Position numbers and translations under genes: made by a program. A stretch of DNA of 64,000 nucleotides, taken from positions 124,001 through 188,000 of the forward strand of contig NZ_JHBV01000007.1 in assembly GCF_000724545.1 (NCBI RefSeq). Reading direction: 5' to 3'. The DNA is from Aureispira sp. CCB-QB1 (GTDB lineage Bacteria; Bacteroidota; Bacteroidia; Chitinophagales; Saprospiraceae). A model generated the notes under the pieces. It was not told the origin of the DNA. It did no database searches and saw nothing but the letters and a program-made list of their open reading frames with translations. How positions within the stretch are numbered: the stretch's first letter is position 1; each line of letters starts with the position of its first letter. Of this stretch, positions 1 through 7,626 are shown piece after piece.

Positions 1-489
1 GCCTAAAATCATCCCTAAGGTAGAGTAACCATCTGATTTTAAGTGCTTCCCGCTTGCTATCAAGACCATTGAACTGGCTTTTTTGCCTTGTTGTTCAACA
101 TAAGCGCCCAATAAATAATTGATTAGTCCTGCAATCGCAGTAATCCAAATTCCTGTGTCAACGTCGTGAATAGGAATGGGATATTGTAAGTTGTAAAGTG
201 ACTTTAGTAAAATAATAATTCCAGCTAAAGCAATTAAAACGCCTTCTACTGCAGCAGAAACAAATTCAATCTTGCCATGTCCATATGGGTGATTTTCATC
301 TTTTGGAAGTGCTGAAATATATAAACTGAACAAACCAAATCCTCCTGCTACAACGTTAACAATGCTTTCTAAAGCATCTGTCAAAATTGTATTTGAGTGT
401 GTTAGAAAGTAGGCACTAAATTTTATAACTAATAAAATTACTCCAACAAGTAAGGTGATCCGTTGTGTTGTGATTAGCCTATTGTTCAT
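1..489 (-). CDS. Cation diffusion facilitator (CDF) family transporter, 3' end outside window
   Basis: About 163 N-terminal residues are visible, starting at the ATG complementary to 487-489 and running off the left edge of the window. The reading shows hydrophobic helices, the run LTHSNTILTDALESIVNVVA (helix 2 with the metal-site Asp of the family) and the signature HPYGHGKIEFVSA that follows the second helix in CDF proteins. CDF proteins are inner-membrane antiporters that export Zn2+, Fe2+, Mn2+ or related ions in exchange for protons. Which metal is carried cannot be told, because the C-terminal cytoplasmic domain is missing. The next gene is divergent, so it appears to be transcribed alone or as the first gene of a leftward unit. 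Confidence 0.88.
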   Translation of the reverse strand, partial: MNNRLITTQRITLLVGVILLVIKFSAYFLTHSNTILTDALESIVNVVAGGFGLFSLYISALPKDENHPYGHGKIEFVSAAVEGVLIALAGIIILLKSLYNLQYPIPIHDVDTGIWITAIAGLINYLLGAYVEQQGKKASSMVLIASGKHLKSDGYSTLGMILG

Positions 490-940
490 AATGCAATTAT
501 TGGATTAAAAGTTGTAGTGTTTGGCAATATGGCTCTATAGATATTACAAATAAAAACTAAAATTTCGTTAAGCGCTTCATTTGACTTAGGAAAAAACACT
601 TTTAATTGTACTTTTGTGTTTTTATACCGTTTTGTATGGAGGTTCTAAATGGACTTAGAGGTTGAATGATGCCTAGGAATAAGAGTAATCTGCTTGGCGG
701 TTCACTCACCTATTTTGATTTTGACAGATAGGAATTTAGTATAGAGGGAATAGAAAAACCAATCCGCTTTGCGGTTCACTCACTTGAATATCCACTGGAT
801 ATATAATAGATAGGTATTAAGGAGTTTGATATAGGGATTATTTTAGAGTTGAGAATAGAAAAACCAATCCGCTTTGCGGTTCACTCACTTGAATATCCAC
901 TGGATATTCATTTTTTGCGTTGCAAAAAAAACGTTCGTTC
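490..940. other. Intergenic region with tandem repeats and hairpins
   Basis: This 450-base stretch separates divergent genes. It holds a short inverted repeat (AAAAACAC at 592-599 against GTGTTTTT near 616-623), a TAnnTTTG-like octamer at 609-616, and the tandem repeat block described separately (678-907). Immediately before the permease start there is a perfect hairpin, TTTTTTGC (911-918) with GCAAAAAA (922-929). No coding region is supported. Confidence 0.6.
748..907 (+). repeat. Tandem repeat, two 55-base copies in a 105-base unit, plus a diverged copy
   Basis: An identical 55-base sequence lies at 748-802 and 853-907. Each copy carries two small hairpins: CCGC-ttt-GCGG and ATATCC-act-GGATAT. 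A diverged third copy without the second hairpin begins near 688 (gcggttcactcacct). The copies start 105 bases apart, and the last one ends 33 bases before the permease ATG. Function unknown; the structure is that of a short palindromic intergenic repeat that has duplicated locally. Confidence 0.85.
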
Positions 941-2182
941 ATGTTTGATATAGATAAATGGCAGGAGATAATTTTATCGTTAAGTAAGCATAAGTTGCGT
1001 ACTGGATTGACTGCTTTTGGGGTATTCTGGGGAATTTTTATGTTGGTCTTGTTGCTAGGTGCAGGGAATGGTTTGCAAAATGGGGCGGAGTATGAGTTTA
1101 GAGATGATGCAACCAATAGTCTTTGGATATACCCTAGAAGAACTTCGATTGCGCACAATGGTTTGGCTAGTAGTCGTAATGTAGAATTTGATAACTCCGA
1201 TTATGATTTGTTGAAGGATAAAGTAGATGGTACAGAGTATATCACAGGACGTTTTTATTTGCCTTCGGAATTGGAGAAGATGGTTTATAATAATGTACGG
1301 TACAATTTCAGTGTGCGTTGTGTGCATCCCGATCACCAAGTTTTGGAAAATACATTGGTAGAAGAAGGACGTTATATTAATACGATGGATTTAAAGGAGT
1401 ATAGAAAAGTAGCTGTAATTGGGAAATTAGTAGTCGAAGAGGTGTTTCCTAATGAAAATCCAATTGGCAAATACATTCAAGTTGGTGGAATTAGTTTTCA
1501 GGTCGTTGGGGTATTTTCGGACACAGGGGGAGACGATGAAATGCGTATGATTTACCTTCCTATTACAACTGCACAACGTTGCTTTGATACCAAAAGTTCT
1601 ATCAATCAAATCATGCTCACCACTGGAGACGCTAGTTTGGAAGAGGTCATGGCGTTAGAACAGGAGGTGATCCAAAAATTAGCTATTAAACATAATTTTG
1701 ACCCTAGAGACAAGCAAGCATTACGGATTCGTAATAGAGTGGAACATTTTCAGTCTATTATGAATTTGTTTAAGATGATTAGCTTTTTTATTTGGGTGGT
1801 AGGAGTCGGGTCTATCGTTGCGGGAGTAATTGGGGTCAGTAATATTATGTTAATTGTAGTGAAAGACCGAACAAAAGAAATTGGCATTCGCAAAGCATTG
1901 GGCGCAACTCCATTCTCTGTAGTGAGTATGATTTTGCAAGAGGCTGTTTTAATTACTAGTGTCGCTGGTTACTTAGGAATGGCTTTGGGGATCGGTTTAA
2001 TTCATCTGATTCGAACCATGATGAATACCTACAATATTGATGGCGGCTTTTTTAGAGATCCACAAGTGGATGTAGGGATGGTGATTTTTGCTACTATTAT
2101 TGTTGTGGTAGCAGGGGCAATTGCTGGTTTAATACCTGCTCTAAAGGCGGCTAAAATTAGTCCTGTAGAAGCCATGCGTTAG
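941..2182 (+). CDS. ABC transporter permease, MacB/FtsX type
   Basis: A 413-residue inner-membrane permease. One transmembrane helix near residues 20-45 (LTAFGVFWGIFMLVLLLGAG) is followed by a large periplasmic MacB_PCD-like domain and three C-terminal helices of the FtsX domain. The motif VVKDRTKEIGIRKALGAT, the coupling region that contacts the ATPase, is typical of MacB/LolCE-like permeases. The ATG at 941 is preferred to an in-frame TTG at 920, because the TTG lies inside a perfect hairpin. These permeases act with a MacB/LolD-type ATPase in mechanotransmission of substrates or lipoproteins. No ATPase gene is adjacent, so the partner must be elsewhere. Substrate unknown. Confidence 0.9.
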   Translation: MFDIDKWQEIILSLSKHKLRTGLTAFGVFWGIFMLVLLLGAGNGLQNGAEYEFRDDATNSLWIYPRRTSIAHNGLASSRNVEFDNSDYDLLKDKVDGTEYITGRFYLPSELEKMVYNNVRYNFSVRCVHPDHQVLENTLVEEGRYINTMDLKEYRKVAVIGKLVVEEVFPNENPIGKYIQVGGISFQVVGVFSDTGGDDEMRMIYLPITTAQRCFDTKSSINQIMLTTGDASLEEVMALEQEVIQKLAIKHNFDPRDKQALRIRNRVEHFQSIMNLFKMISFFIWVVGVGSIVAGVIGVSNIMLIVVKDRTKEIGIRKALGATPFSVVSMILQEAVLITSVAGYLGMALGIGLIHLIRTMMNTYNIDGGFFRDPQVDVGMVIFATIIVVVAGAIAGLIPALKAAKISPVEAMR

Positions 2183-2432
2183 GGCTAAAATGTATGGGAA
2201 TCTTGTATAGAATAATGCTTAACTTTAATTGCGCTGTTCTTACGTGAATACTACGTAGTTAATTTCTAAATTTCTAGAAGCAAGCCTTTAATTGCTTTGT
2301 TATTTCGTTGGTGTCAATAGGTAAACTCTACATAGAAATTGATTATCTTCTCTTGATTTTTCTTAGGCGAAATCACCATATTGTGGGGCAGCATCTTTTC
2401 TTTTTTCTCTTAACACAGCTCCCTTAGTTACT

Positions 2433-2548
2433 TTACTCGCTCTGCTGCGTGAGTTCGCTATGCTTGGTAATGGTTCGTTCGTATTCTGTGTTTTATCATA
2501 GAAATCGTGAGCGCTTTGCTTTTAGTTAGCAGAACTGCTACTGCGTGG
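2433..2548 (-). repeat. Dispersed intergenic repeat, family A
   Basis: Read on the minus strand, this segment carries CCACGCAGTAGCAG, then CTAACTAAAAGCAAAGCGCTCA, then further on AAGCATAGCGAACTCACGCAG. The same modules occur in the plus orientation at 40694-40816. It is richer in G+C than its surroundings and has no coding potential. It is one of at least five related intergenic copies in this window. Confidence 0.6.
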
Positions 2549-2855
2549 TTTATAAAAATTTTTCTGGACCATTTTCTAATAGCGAAGCCCTCATGAAAGT
2601 AATCTCTATTAACGGGCATTTTCATTGCTTCTACAAAATTTACTTAAATAATCTTTAATAGTTAGACTCTTTTGGGGATATAAGAGCTTGTAAGCTTTTG
2701 TACTTGACAAATGATGAGTGAATTTACTTTGTTTTGAAATTTTTGTTTCAAAGTGTAGGGTTAGAAAATGAGAACTTGTTGTATTATTAGAGGCGGAATA
2801 TTGATAAAAAAATGACATAAAAAGATTAAGAATGAACAAGAAGGATATCTATTGT

Positions 2856-2982
2856 ACAGGTACTCATAATTTTTTCTAAATGTTTATTTATCATTCGGAA
2901 AGTAGATGTTATACTTGATAGTCTTTGATTATCAGGTAGATATGTTCTTTGGAGCATGTTTGTAAAAGAAATGAGTACCTGT
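2856..2982. repeat. 127-base element bounded by 12-base inverted repeats
   Basis: ACAGGTACTCAT at 2856-2867 is the exact reverse complement of ATGAGTACCTGT at 2971-2982. The 103 bases between them are AT-rich and non-coding. A small non-autonomous mobile element (MITE), a structured RNA or a regulatory site are all possible. No clear target-site duplication flanks it. Confidence 0.5.
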
Positions 2983-3020
2983 CAAAATGTAATCTTTAGA
3001 TTTCTTTTTGTAATGTTTGC

Positions 3021-3051
3021 TTGACATAATGTAATTTTTGAATTACATTTG
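3021..3051 (+). promoter_or_regulatory. Bacteroidota-type promoter with embedded palindromic operator
   Basis: TTG at 3021 (within TTGACA) and TACATTTG at 3044-3051 are 20 bases apart, matching the TTG-N17-23-TAnnTTTG promoter of Bacteroidota. Between and overlapping them is a perfect palindrome, AATGTAATT (3028-3036), tttg, AATTACATT (3041-3049). A dimeric repressor bound there would block the promoter. The obvious candidate is the Xre protein encoded second in the downstream operon. Confidence 0.65.
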
Positions 3052-3086
3052 AAGAGAAATATCATTTTTAGTTAAAAATTATCAAT

Positions 3087-3569
3087 ATGGAAACTCAAAA
3101 TTATTTGTTGCCCAATCAGTTTAAAAAAGTTGGATGGTTTTTATTTACACTTACCTCTTTGTTTACTATTTATTATTTTAGCCAAGATCAAGAACCTCAT
3201 TTTTTAAATCTAAAAGTATTTGCTTTTGTAACGGATGAAATTATGGGAAATGGAATGTCGTACTTTACGATTATAAATGACAATATAGGGAATGAGATAA
3301 TAGGTTTTTTTGGTATTTTGGGCTGTTTGTTTATTGCTTTTTCAAAAGAAAAATGCGAGGATGAGCTAGTTGCAAAAGTTAGGCTAGATTCTTTGCTTTG
3401 GGCTACTTATATAAATTACTTTATCTTAATGGGTGCCATTTTGTTTATCTATAGCATGCCATTTTTCTGGATATTAGTATTTAATATGTACACGACATTA
3501 ATTGTTTTTATCATTCGATTTAATTGGATGAGTTATAATCTTAAAAAATCTATTTCAGATGAAAAATAA
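3087..3569 (+). CDS. Small four-helix membrane protein paired with an Xre regulator
   Basis: A 160-residue protein with about four hydrophobic segments (near residues 17-31, 70-87, 104-124 and 126-147) and a lysine-rich C-terminus. It resembles the DUF2975/DUF2178-like membrane proteins that Bacteroidota and Firmicutes encode next to a small YozG-like Xre regulator, but the family assignment rests on size, topology and context only. Its last codons overlap the regulator gene by 11 bases, so the two are translationally coupled. It is transcribed from the promoter at 3021-3051. Molecular function is unknown. Confidence 0.75.
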   Translation: METQNYLLPNQFKKVGWFLFTLTSLFTIYYFSQDQEPHFLNLKVFAFVTDEIMGNGMSYFTIINDNIGNEIIGFFGILGCLFIAFSKEKCEDELVAKVRLDSLLWATYINYFILMGAILFIYSMPFFWILVFNMYTTLIVFIIRFNWMSYNLKKSISDEK

Positions 3570-3768
3570 CCTAAAGGTAGAGCGGGCAAAGAAAAATATA
3601 ACACAGGCTCAACTTGCTGATATGGTAGGTGTTAGTCGACAAACTGTTAATGCTATTGAATTGGGTAAGTATAATTTGTCTACAATTTTAGCACTAAAAA
3701 TTTCCCGAGTATTTGGGATTTCTGTTAACGAAATTTTTGAGCTAGAAGACTCTGATTTAGAACCTTAA
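3559..3768 (+). CDS. Small Xre/Cro-CI family DNA-binding protein
   Basis: A 69-residue single-domain HTH_3 protein. Residues 1-62 form the whole fold: KNITQAQLADMVGVSRQTVN is the helix-turn-helix, followed by IELGKYNLSTILALKISRVF and the family ending VFGISVNEIFELED. It resembles YozG-type regulators. It overlaps the upstream membrane-protein gene and likely controls the shared promoter through the AATGTAATT palindrome at 3028-3049 (inference). The membrane protein may be its sensor or its regulated output. Confidence 0.9.
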   Translation: MKNNLKVERAKKNITQAQLADMVGVSRQTVNAIELGKYNLSTILALKISRVFGISVNEIFELEDSDLEP

Positions 3769-3810
3769 AAAAAGATAAACAACTCAAAAAAGATCATACC
3801 AACTAAAAAA

Positions 3811-3842
3811 GCGCTCCAGAATAAAAGTTATTCGTGGAGCGC
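3811..3842 (-). terminator. Intrinsic terminator
   Basis: GCGCTCCA (3811-3818) pairs perfectly with TGGAGCGC (3835-3842). Read on the minus strand the stem is followed by a run of six T. It therefore ends the leftward 75-residue HTH gene, and it lies between convergent genes, so it may also slow plus-strand transcripts. Confidence 0.75.
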
Positions 3843-3988
3843 AACCCTGTATAGACTATGTTGCTGACCATTGGGACGTTTTTGGGGCGACACAATCTAT
3901 TTAATTAACACATCTTGTAAACTAATGCTAAAAGCAATAGAACGAAACTAAATCAATAAGGGGATTGATGAAGCGTAGACAGAACATT

Positions 3989-4216
3989 TTAAGGCAATTT
4001 ATCAGAAATAGTTTCCTCCCTTTTGGCATTGCGTTGATCGACCAAACGTTCAATGGCATCCCATATAAACTGCGATTTTCGCTTGCCATTTAGCGTTTTC
4101 CATATTGTCATCCTAGATACATCTAAGGCTTTGCAAAGGGCTCGTATATCTCCATATTCTAATGCTGCTTTTAGTTTTTTTTGTTCGTCTGTTAGTTTCA
4201 CTTCTGCTTTTTTCAT
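3989..4216 (-). CDS. 75-residue helix-turn-helix protein preceded by a decamer repeat array
   Basis: A small basic protein with a predicted helix-turn-helix at residues 21-45 (ALEYGDIRALCKALDVSRMT followed by IWKTLNGKRKS), similar in style to phage and plasmid Cro-like proteins; no named family is recognised. The ATG (complement of 4214-4216) is directly preceded by nine in-register ten-base repeats. It is therefore likely an autoregulator that binds cooperatively along the array (inference). Divergent from a CI-like gene at 4404. A strong terminator follows about 150 bases downstream. Confidence 0.7.
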   Translation of the reverse strand: MKKAEVKLTDEQKKLKAALEYGDIRALCKALDVSRMTIWKTLNGKRKSQFIWDAIERLVDQRNAKREETISDKLP

Positions 4217-4220
4217 ACAT

Positions 4221-4325
4221 TTACATTTATGTACATTTGGTTACATTGTTTTACATTTGTATACATTGTTTTACACTTGTATACATTTGTTTACATTGTT
4301 TTACATTCAGTGAAAGTCGTTTACA
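4221..4325. promoter_or_regulatory. Phased array of ten-base repeats between divergent HTH genes
   Basis: Nine consecutive decamers begin at 4221, 4231, 4241, 4251, 4261, 4271, 4281, 4291 and 4301. Each has TACA at its positions 2-5 and T at position 7, while the other positions vary (TTACATTGTT, ATACATTTGT, GTACATTTGG and so on). One further TTACA stands in the same register at 4321, after one skipped unit. Minus-strand consensus is TGTAnACAAA. Conservation of the core with drift elsewhere, in a strict ten-base register, suggests a protein-binding array on one face of the helix. The region forms the entire leader of the 75-residue HTH gene and the -33 region of the CI-like gene. Confidence 0.8.
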
Positions 4326-4349
4326 TTATCCAATATACAATAAGTGAGT

Positions 4350-4357
4350 TATTTTTG
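4350..4357 (+). promoter_or_regulatory. Candidate -7 promoter element (TATTTTTG)
   Basis: Matches the Bacteroidota TAnnTTTG element and lies 46 bases upstream of the CI-like ATG at 4404. No TTG is at the ideal -33 distance; the outlying array unit at 4321-4325 occupies that place. This suggests that the array-binding protein influences this promoter. Confidence 0.45.
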
Positions 4358-4403
4358 AAACAATTTCTATTTTCTTAACTTATTGTTAACATTTTTTATT
4401 TCA

Positions 4404-4850
4404 ATGAAAGAAGCAGATTTAGAATTATACCATAGATTAATTGCAGTTCTCAATCATTTGGGCTGCGATAAGAATACCAGTAAATTTGCGAAAACTTTGG
4501 GTGTCAATAGTCAAAATATATCTAATATATACAATCGAAAGACCATTCCTAAACTAAATTTAGTTGCTAAAATTGCTGTTAATTATCCAAAAGCGGTTAA
4601 CTATCATTGGTTGCTGACAGGAATGGGGGAAATGTTGGAGAGTACAGTTCAAGTAGAGGCTGATAATGGTCATAAAAACATTATCAATGATAATTATGAT
4701 AGAGATTATAGAACAAAAATAAAAGAGCAGCAGAACACCTATTTATTACAACTCCAAGAAAAAGACCAAACAATCATAGCCTTGCAAAGCGAACTCAACA
4801 AGGCAAAAGAAAAAACGATTCAATTGTTAGAAAGGCATTTAGAAAAGTAG
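4404..4850 (+). CDS. CI-like helix-turn-helix regulator with coiled-coil tail
   Basis: 148 residues from the ATG at 4404; an in-frame TTG at 4383 would add seven residues. Residues 1-75 resemble the N-terminal domain of Bacteroidota phage CI repressors: a helix-turn-helix around KFAKTLGVNSQNISNIYNRK, then YPKAVNYHWLLTGMGEML, the usual motif at the end of this domain. Instead of a peptidase S24 domain, the rest is a charged heptad-rich coiled coil (roughly 105-148), which would give oligomers without RecA-induced cleavage. It is divergent from the 75-residue HTH gene across the decamer array. Probably a domesticated phage-type switch or host regulator; no phage genes are nearby. Confidence 0.8.
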   Translation: MKEADLELYHRLIAVLNHLGCDKNTSKFAKTLGVNSQNISNIYNRKTIPKLNLVAKIAVNYPKAVNYHWLLTGMGEMLESTVQVEADNGHKNIINDNYDRDYRTKIKEQQNTYLLQLQEKDQTIIALQSELNKAKEKTIQLLERHLEK

Positions 4851-4860
4851 ATGGTTGAAT

Positions 4861-7413
4861 TTATTTCCATCGATCTTTTCCCCAAAGATGTTTGTCCAAA
4901 GGCAAGACATCTGATTTTAGTTCCCAATTTTTAGCCGATAATTCTTTGTAGCCAGGTGTATTTAATCCTGCACGAACATCTGCTACAAAAATTGGATTGG
5001 GAGACAAGTAAGCATCGCTGTTGAGAGACATCACAGGTAATTCCAAGCTCAACATAGCAATATCCTCAAAAAACTTAGACTTGTCAATATAGATATTTTG
5101 CATGAAGTTGGTATGTGTTCCTTTCCATTGTTCTTCTTCAAAGTCATACAATAACTTTGTAATCAGATAATAATCTCCATGAATAGAAATAGCTTGTAGA
5201 CTTTTCTTGTGAGTTGCAACACCACTAGGTGTAAAACCTTTGAGGACATACAAGTCACTAGGGACACGAATTTGAAATTCAAAACTTCCTGTACGGCTAT
5301 TGCCATGAATATTGCTATCTACAAAATTTTGAACAGATTCATTGAGGTAACCTCCCAAAAAGGGCATGATGGTGGCAAAACCACTAGGAACAATTTCCTT
5401 TAGGCGCTTTACGATGGAATGGCGAACACTGTTTTTTAGTAAGCCATCAAAACGTCCATAGTCAAAACGAGGGGGACAAGAAAGCTGCTGTTTGTTGTCT
5501 TCAATTAAATGCAATTCTTGTAAAATACGTTTTGCACAATATTTCCCATAAGCAATTTCATAACTACTTGCTTCCACAGAGGCAAAACCAGTAAATCCTG
5601 CCATACCCTTGCCAGGCAAAGGCATTAATTTAAATTCTTCGCCTTCCTCATAAAAGTTAAACGGAGCGATAGGGATCAGTTTTGTTTTAGAGGTTTTGCC
5701 AACCAAATTCATCGCAATATCTAAATTGAGACAGGATAAAACAAATATCCAGTAGCCTACGTGCTCTACTTGAGACGGATTGGGAAGGTAAACAAATTTG
5801 TTGATTTCGTCTACCAAGAAGCGCTCGTCTTCAGAAGGAATATAATTGTCTAAAAATTCATGTTCTTCTTTTATAATGCGCAGAAACTCATGTTGTATTT
5901 GAAGTGTATTATCAGGCAGATTCAATTTGTAACGAACTTGATCCAATTCAGCAATGGCAAAGTTTCGCATTTCAATGATTTGGGCATCGGTAGGAATTCC
6001 CTTAACCGTTGTTCGGTAAAACTGTCGCATTTTTTTGCGGTGCTCGAATTGCTCTAATATCGCAGAAATTTTACCTACTTCAATACTTTGAGCTTCATTC
6101 AAAATGGCACTAAGAATATAAGTCATGCCACTAAACAAACGCAAAATAGTGGATTTAGTACTTACTTTAGTTTTACTTGAAAACAACGACCGACCAATAC
6201 TCAGTTTTTCGTGCGCTTGGATTTTGAATTGATTTTCCAACTCCGTAACATCAGGATCGACAAAGATAAGCTGGCGTTCAAAGTTTTTATTTTCAGTTGT
6301 AGTATCAATATAAGAAGCCAAGCGCATGGCTTCTTTGACAGGTTCGTTGTTAAACAACCCTCCATCTACATAGGTAAAAGGATAGTTTTTTTTGTGTTTT
6401 AATTCCGTAGCCCATTCCATTCCAAACTCATAGCGATAGCGATTGAGGACAACAGGTTCAAACGCAAAGGGAACAGCAGCAGATGCAATGGCTGTCGCGG
6501 TTATTTCACGCCAAACATCGTTATCCCTTAAATTTTTGACTACTTTTTCGTAGGTATTGTTTTCTTTATCGTGTTGTTGTAAGATAATATCCTCTCCATC
6601 CTGATATTGTACCCAACGTAGGGGATAATACCGCCCTTCATTTTCTTTGATGGTTTTGAAGTTAATATCAAATACCCTCAACTCACTATGAATTCTATCG
6701 ACAGAACTATCGTTGAGTGCTTGAATTAGAGATGGTTTTTTGGTATCGTTAAAATGAGTGCGCTTTGATTTTTGAAGAGTGTGACTAAGATTTGCCAAAG
6801 TACATCCAAAGAGCACTCTATTTCCTAATAAAATTCTATTTTTGAGCCGCTCTTTGCCATCAATTTGAAATTGAAATAGTTCTACACCCAGTTTATCGAC
6901 AACCCCTCGATCCATAAAGCTCGCAGAATCCGTCAAGTCTTTATCAAAAGAGCCTGTTCCCAAAAAACGATCAATATCGACTTCTTTTGACCAGACTTTG
7001 TCCTGAAACTCTTGAATGGTTTGAGCTGCTAATAGTTGTTCATATTTTTGAGGGTATTGCATCTTTAGCTCAATCAACTTTCCTTCAAATTGTTTAGAAA
7101 GCTTTTGTTCTAAACCTTCTCGCAAATCTTCGTAAGAACGGTAACCTAAGAAACGATATTTATCTTTGGGATTGACCAATACTCGAAGCATAATTGCGAG
7201 AGAAATCGCTCCAGCACTTGCACCACTAAACACATCAATTTCTATAGCATCGTAAGGAGCATAAATAGGCTGGTTGTTTGGATCCTTTTTGCCAGTATCA
7301 TACTGCCCATAGACAATTTGTTGCTTAATGGCTTCTGATAACGCTGCACCAGAGAAGGTGCCTAAGGAGACACCGCCTCCCATAATAAATCCTAATCGTA
7401 GTGTTTTTGGCAT
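4861..7413 (-). CDS. Large patatin-like phospholipase
   Basis: An 850-residue protein. The oxyanion-hole motif MGGGVSLG lies at residues 11-18, the nucleophile motif G-A-S66-A-G at 64-68, and the catalytic Asp in D350-G-G, so the Ser-Asp dyad of patatins is complete. Between them sits an insert of about 200 residues (100-300). The remaining 450 residues are unlike small patatins and may correspond to the DUF3376-type extension found in large bacterial patatins. No signal peptide is visible, so it is probably cytosolic or membrane-associated. Patatins hydrolyse acyl esters of phospholipids; the substrate here is unknown. It is monocistronic, beginning 50 bases after the end of nothing related. 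Confidence 0.9.
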   Translation of the reverse strand: MPKTLRLGFIMGGGVSLGTFSGAALSEAIKQQIVYGQYDTGKKDPNNQPIYAPYDAIEIDVFSGASAGAISLAIMLRVLVNPKDKYRFLGYRSYEDLREGLEQKLSKQFEGKLIELKMQYPQKYEQLLAAQTIQEFQDKVWSKEVDIDRFLGTGSFDKDLTDSASFMDRGVVDKLGVELFQFQIDGKERLKNRILLGNRVLFGCTLANLSHTLQKSKRTHFNDTKKPSLIQALNDSSVDRIHSELRVFDINFKTIKENEGRYYPLRWVQYQDGEDIILQQHDKENNTYEKVVKNLRDNDVWREITATAIASAAVPFAFEPVVLNRYRYEFGMEWATELKHKKNYPFTYVDGGLFNNEPVKEAMRLASYIDTTTENKNFERQLIFVDPDVTELENQFKIQAHEKLSIGRSLFSSKTKVSTKSTILRLFSGMTYILSAILNEAQSIEVGKISAILEQFEHRKKMRQFYRTTVKGIPTDAQIIEMRNFAIAELDQVRYKLNLPDNTLQIQHEFLRIIKEEHEFLDNYIPSEDERFLVDEINKFVYLPNPSQVEHVGYWIFVLSCLNLDIAMNLVGKTSKTKLIPIAPFNFYEEGEEFKLMPLPGKGMAGFTGFASVEASSYEIAYGKYCAKRILQELHLIEDNKQQLSCPPRFDYGRFDGLLKNSVRHSIVKRLKEIVPSGFATIMPFLGGYLNESVQNFVDSNIHGNSRTGSFEFQIRVPSDLYVLKGFTPSGVATHKKSLQAISIHGDYYLITKLLYDFEEEQWKGTHTNFMQNIYIDKSKFFEDIAMLSLELPVMSLNSDAYLSPNPIFVADVRAGLNTPGYKELSAKNWELKSDVLPLDKHLWGKDRWK

Positions 7414-7626
7414 GTTGTATTTGTTTTGGTGAAAGGGGGGATGATCTTTATTATTTGAAGGAATCCCCTATCGCTTACTCAAAATAAAAAAAATATTGTA
7501 TAAATCTAGTATAGGATTGTGCAGATGTCCGCTTCTCGAAAAGAGTAAGGGGTGAAAAATGCAACTAACTTCTCTTCAAATCCATTTATGATAGCTATCA
7601 ATAGTAATCTTAAGGGATTAGAAGTT

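Larger units (their letters stand above)
2183..3020. other. Long intergenic region with repeat relics
   Basis: No convincing gene is present; a 76-codon minus-strand reading (2609-2839) is low complexity and has no recognisable features. The stretch contains a member of the dispersed repeat family (2433-2548), a ctacgtag palindrome near 2256, and an element bounded by 12-base inverted repeats (2856-2982), each listed separately. Confidence 0.6.

Noticed and set aside
748-907. CRISPR-like repeat pair
   Set aside because: Only two full copies, with internal palindromes and related sequence between them; not a repeat-spacer structure.
2609-2839. 76-codon minus-strand frame in the long intergenic region
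   Set aside because: No homology pattern, AT-driven composition, and surrounded by repeat relics.
4221-4325. CRISPR-like array
   Set aside because: Units are only ten bases with no spacers, and no cas genes are nearby.
4053-4347. Two plus-strand open frames over the decamer array
   Set aside because: They are translations of the repeat array and of the antisense of the 75-residue gene; repetitive Leu/Phe/Thr/Cys composition.
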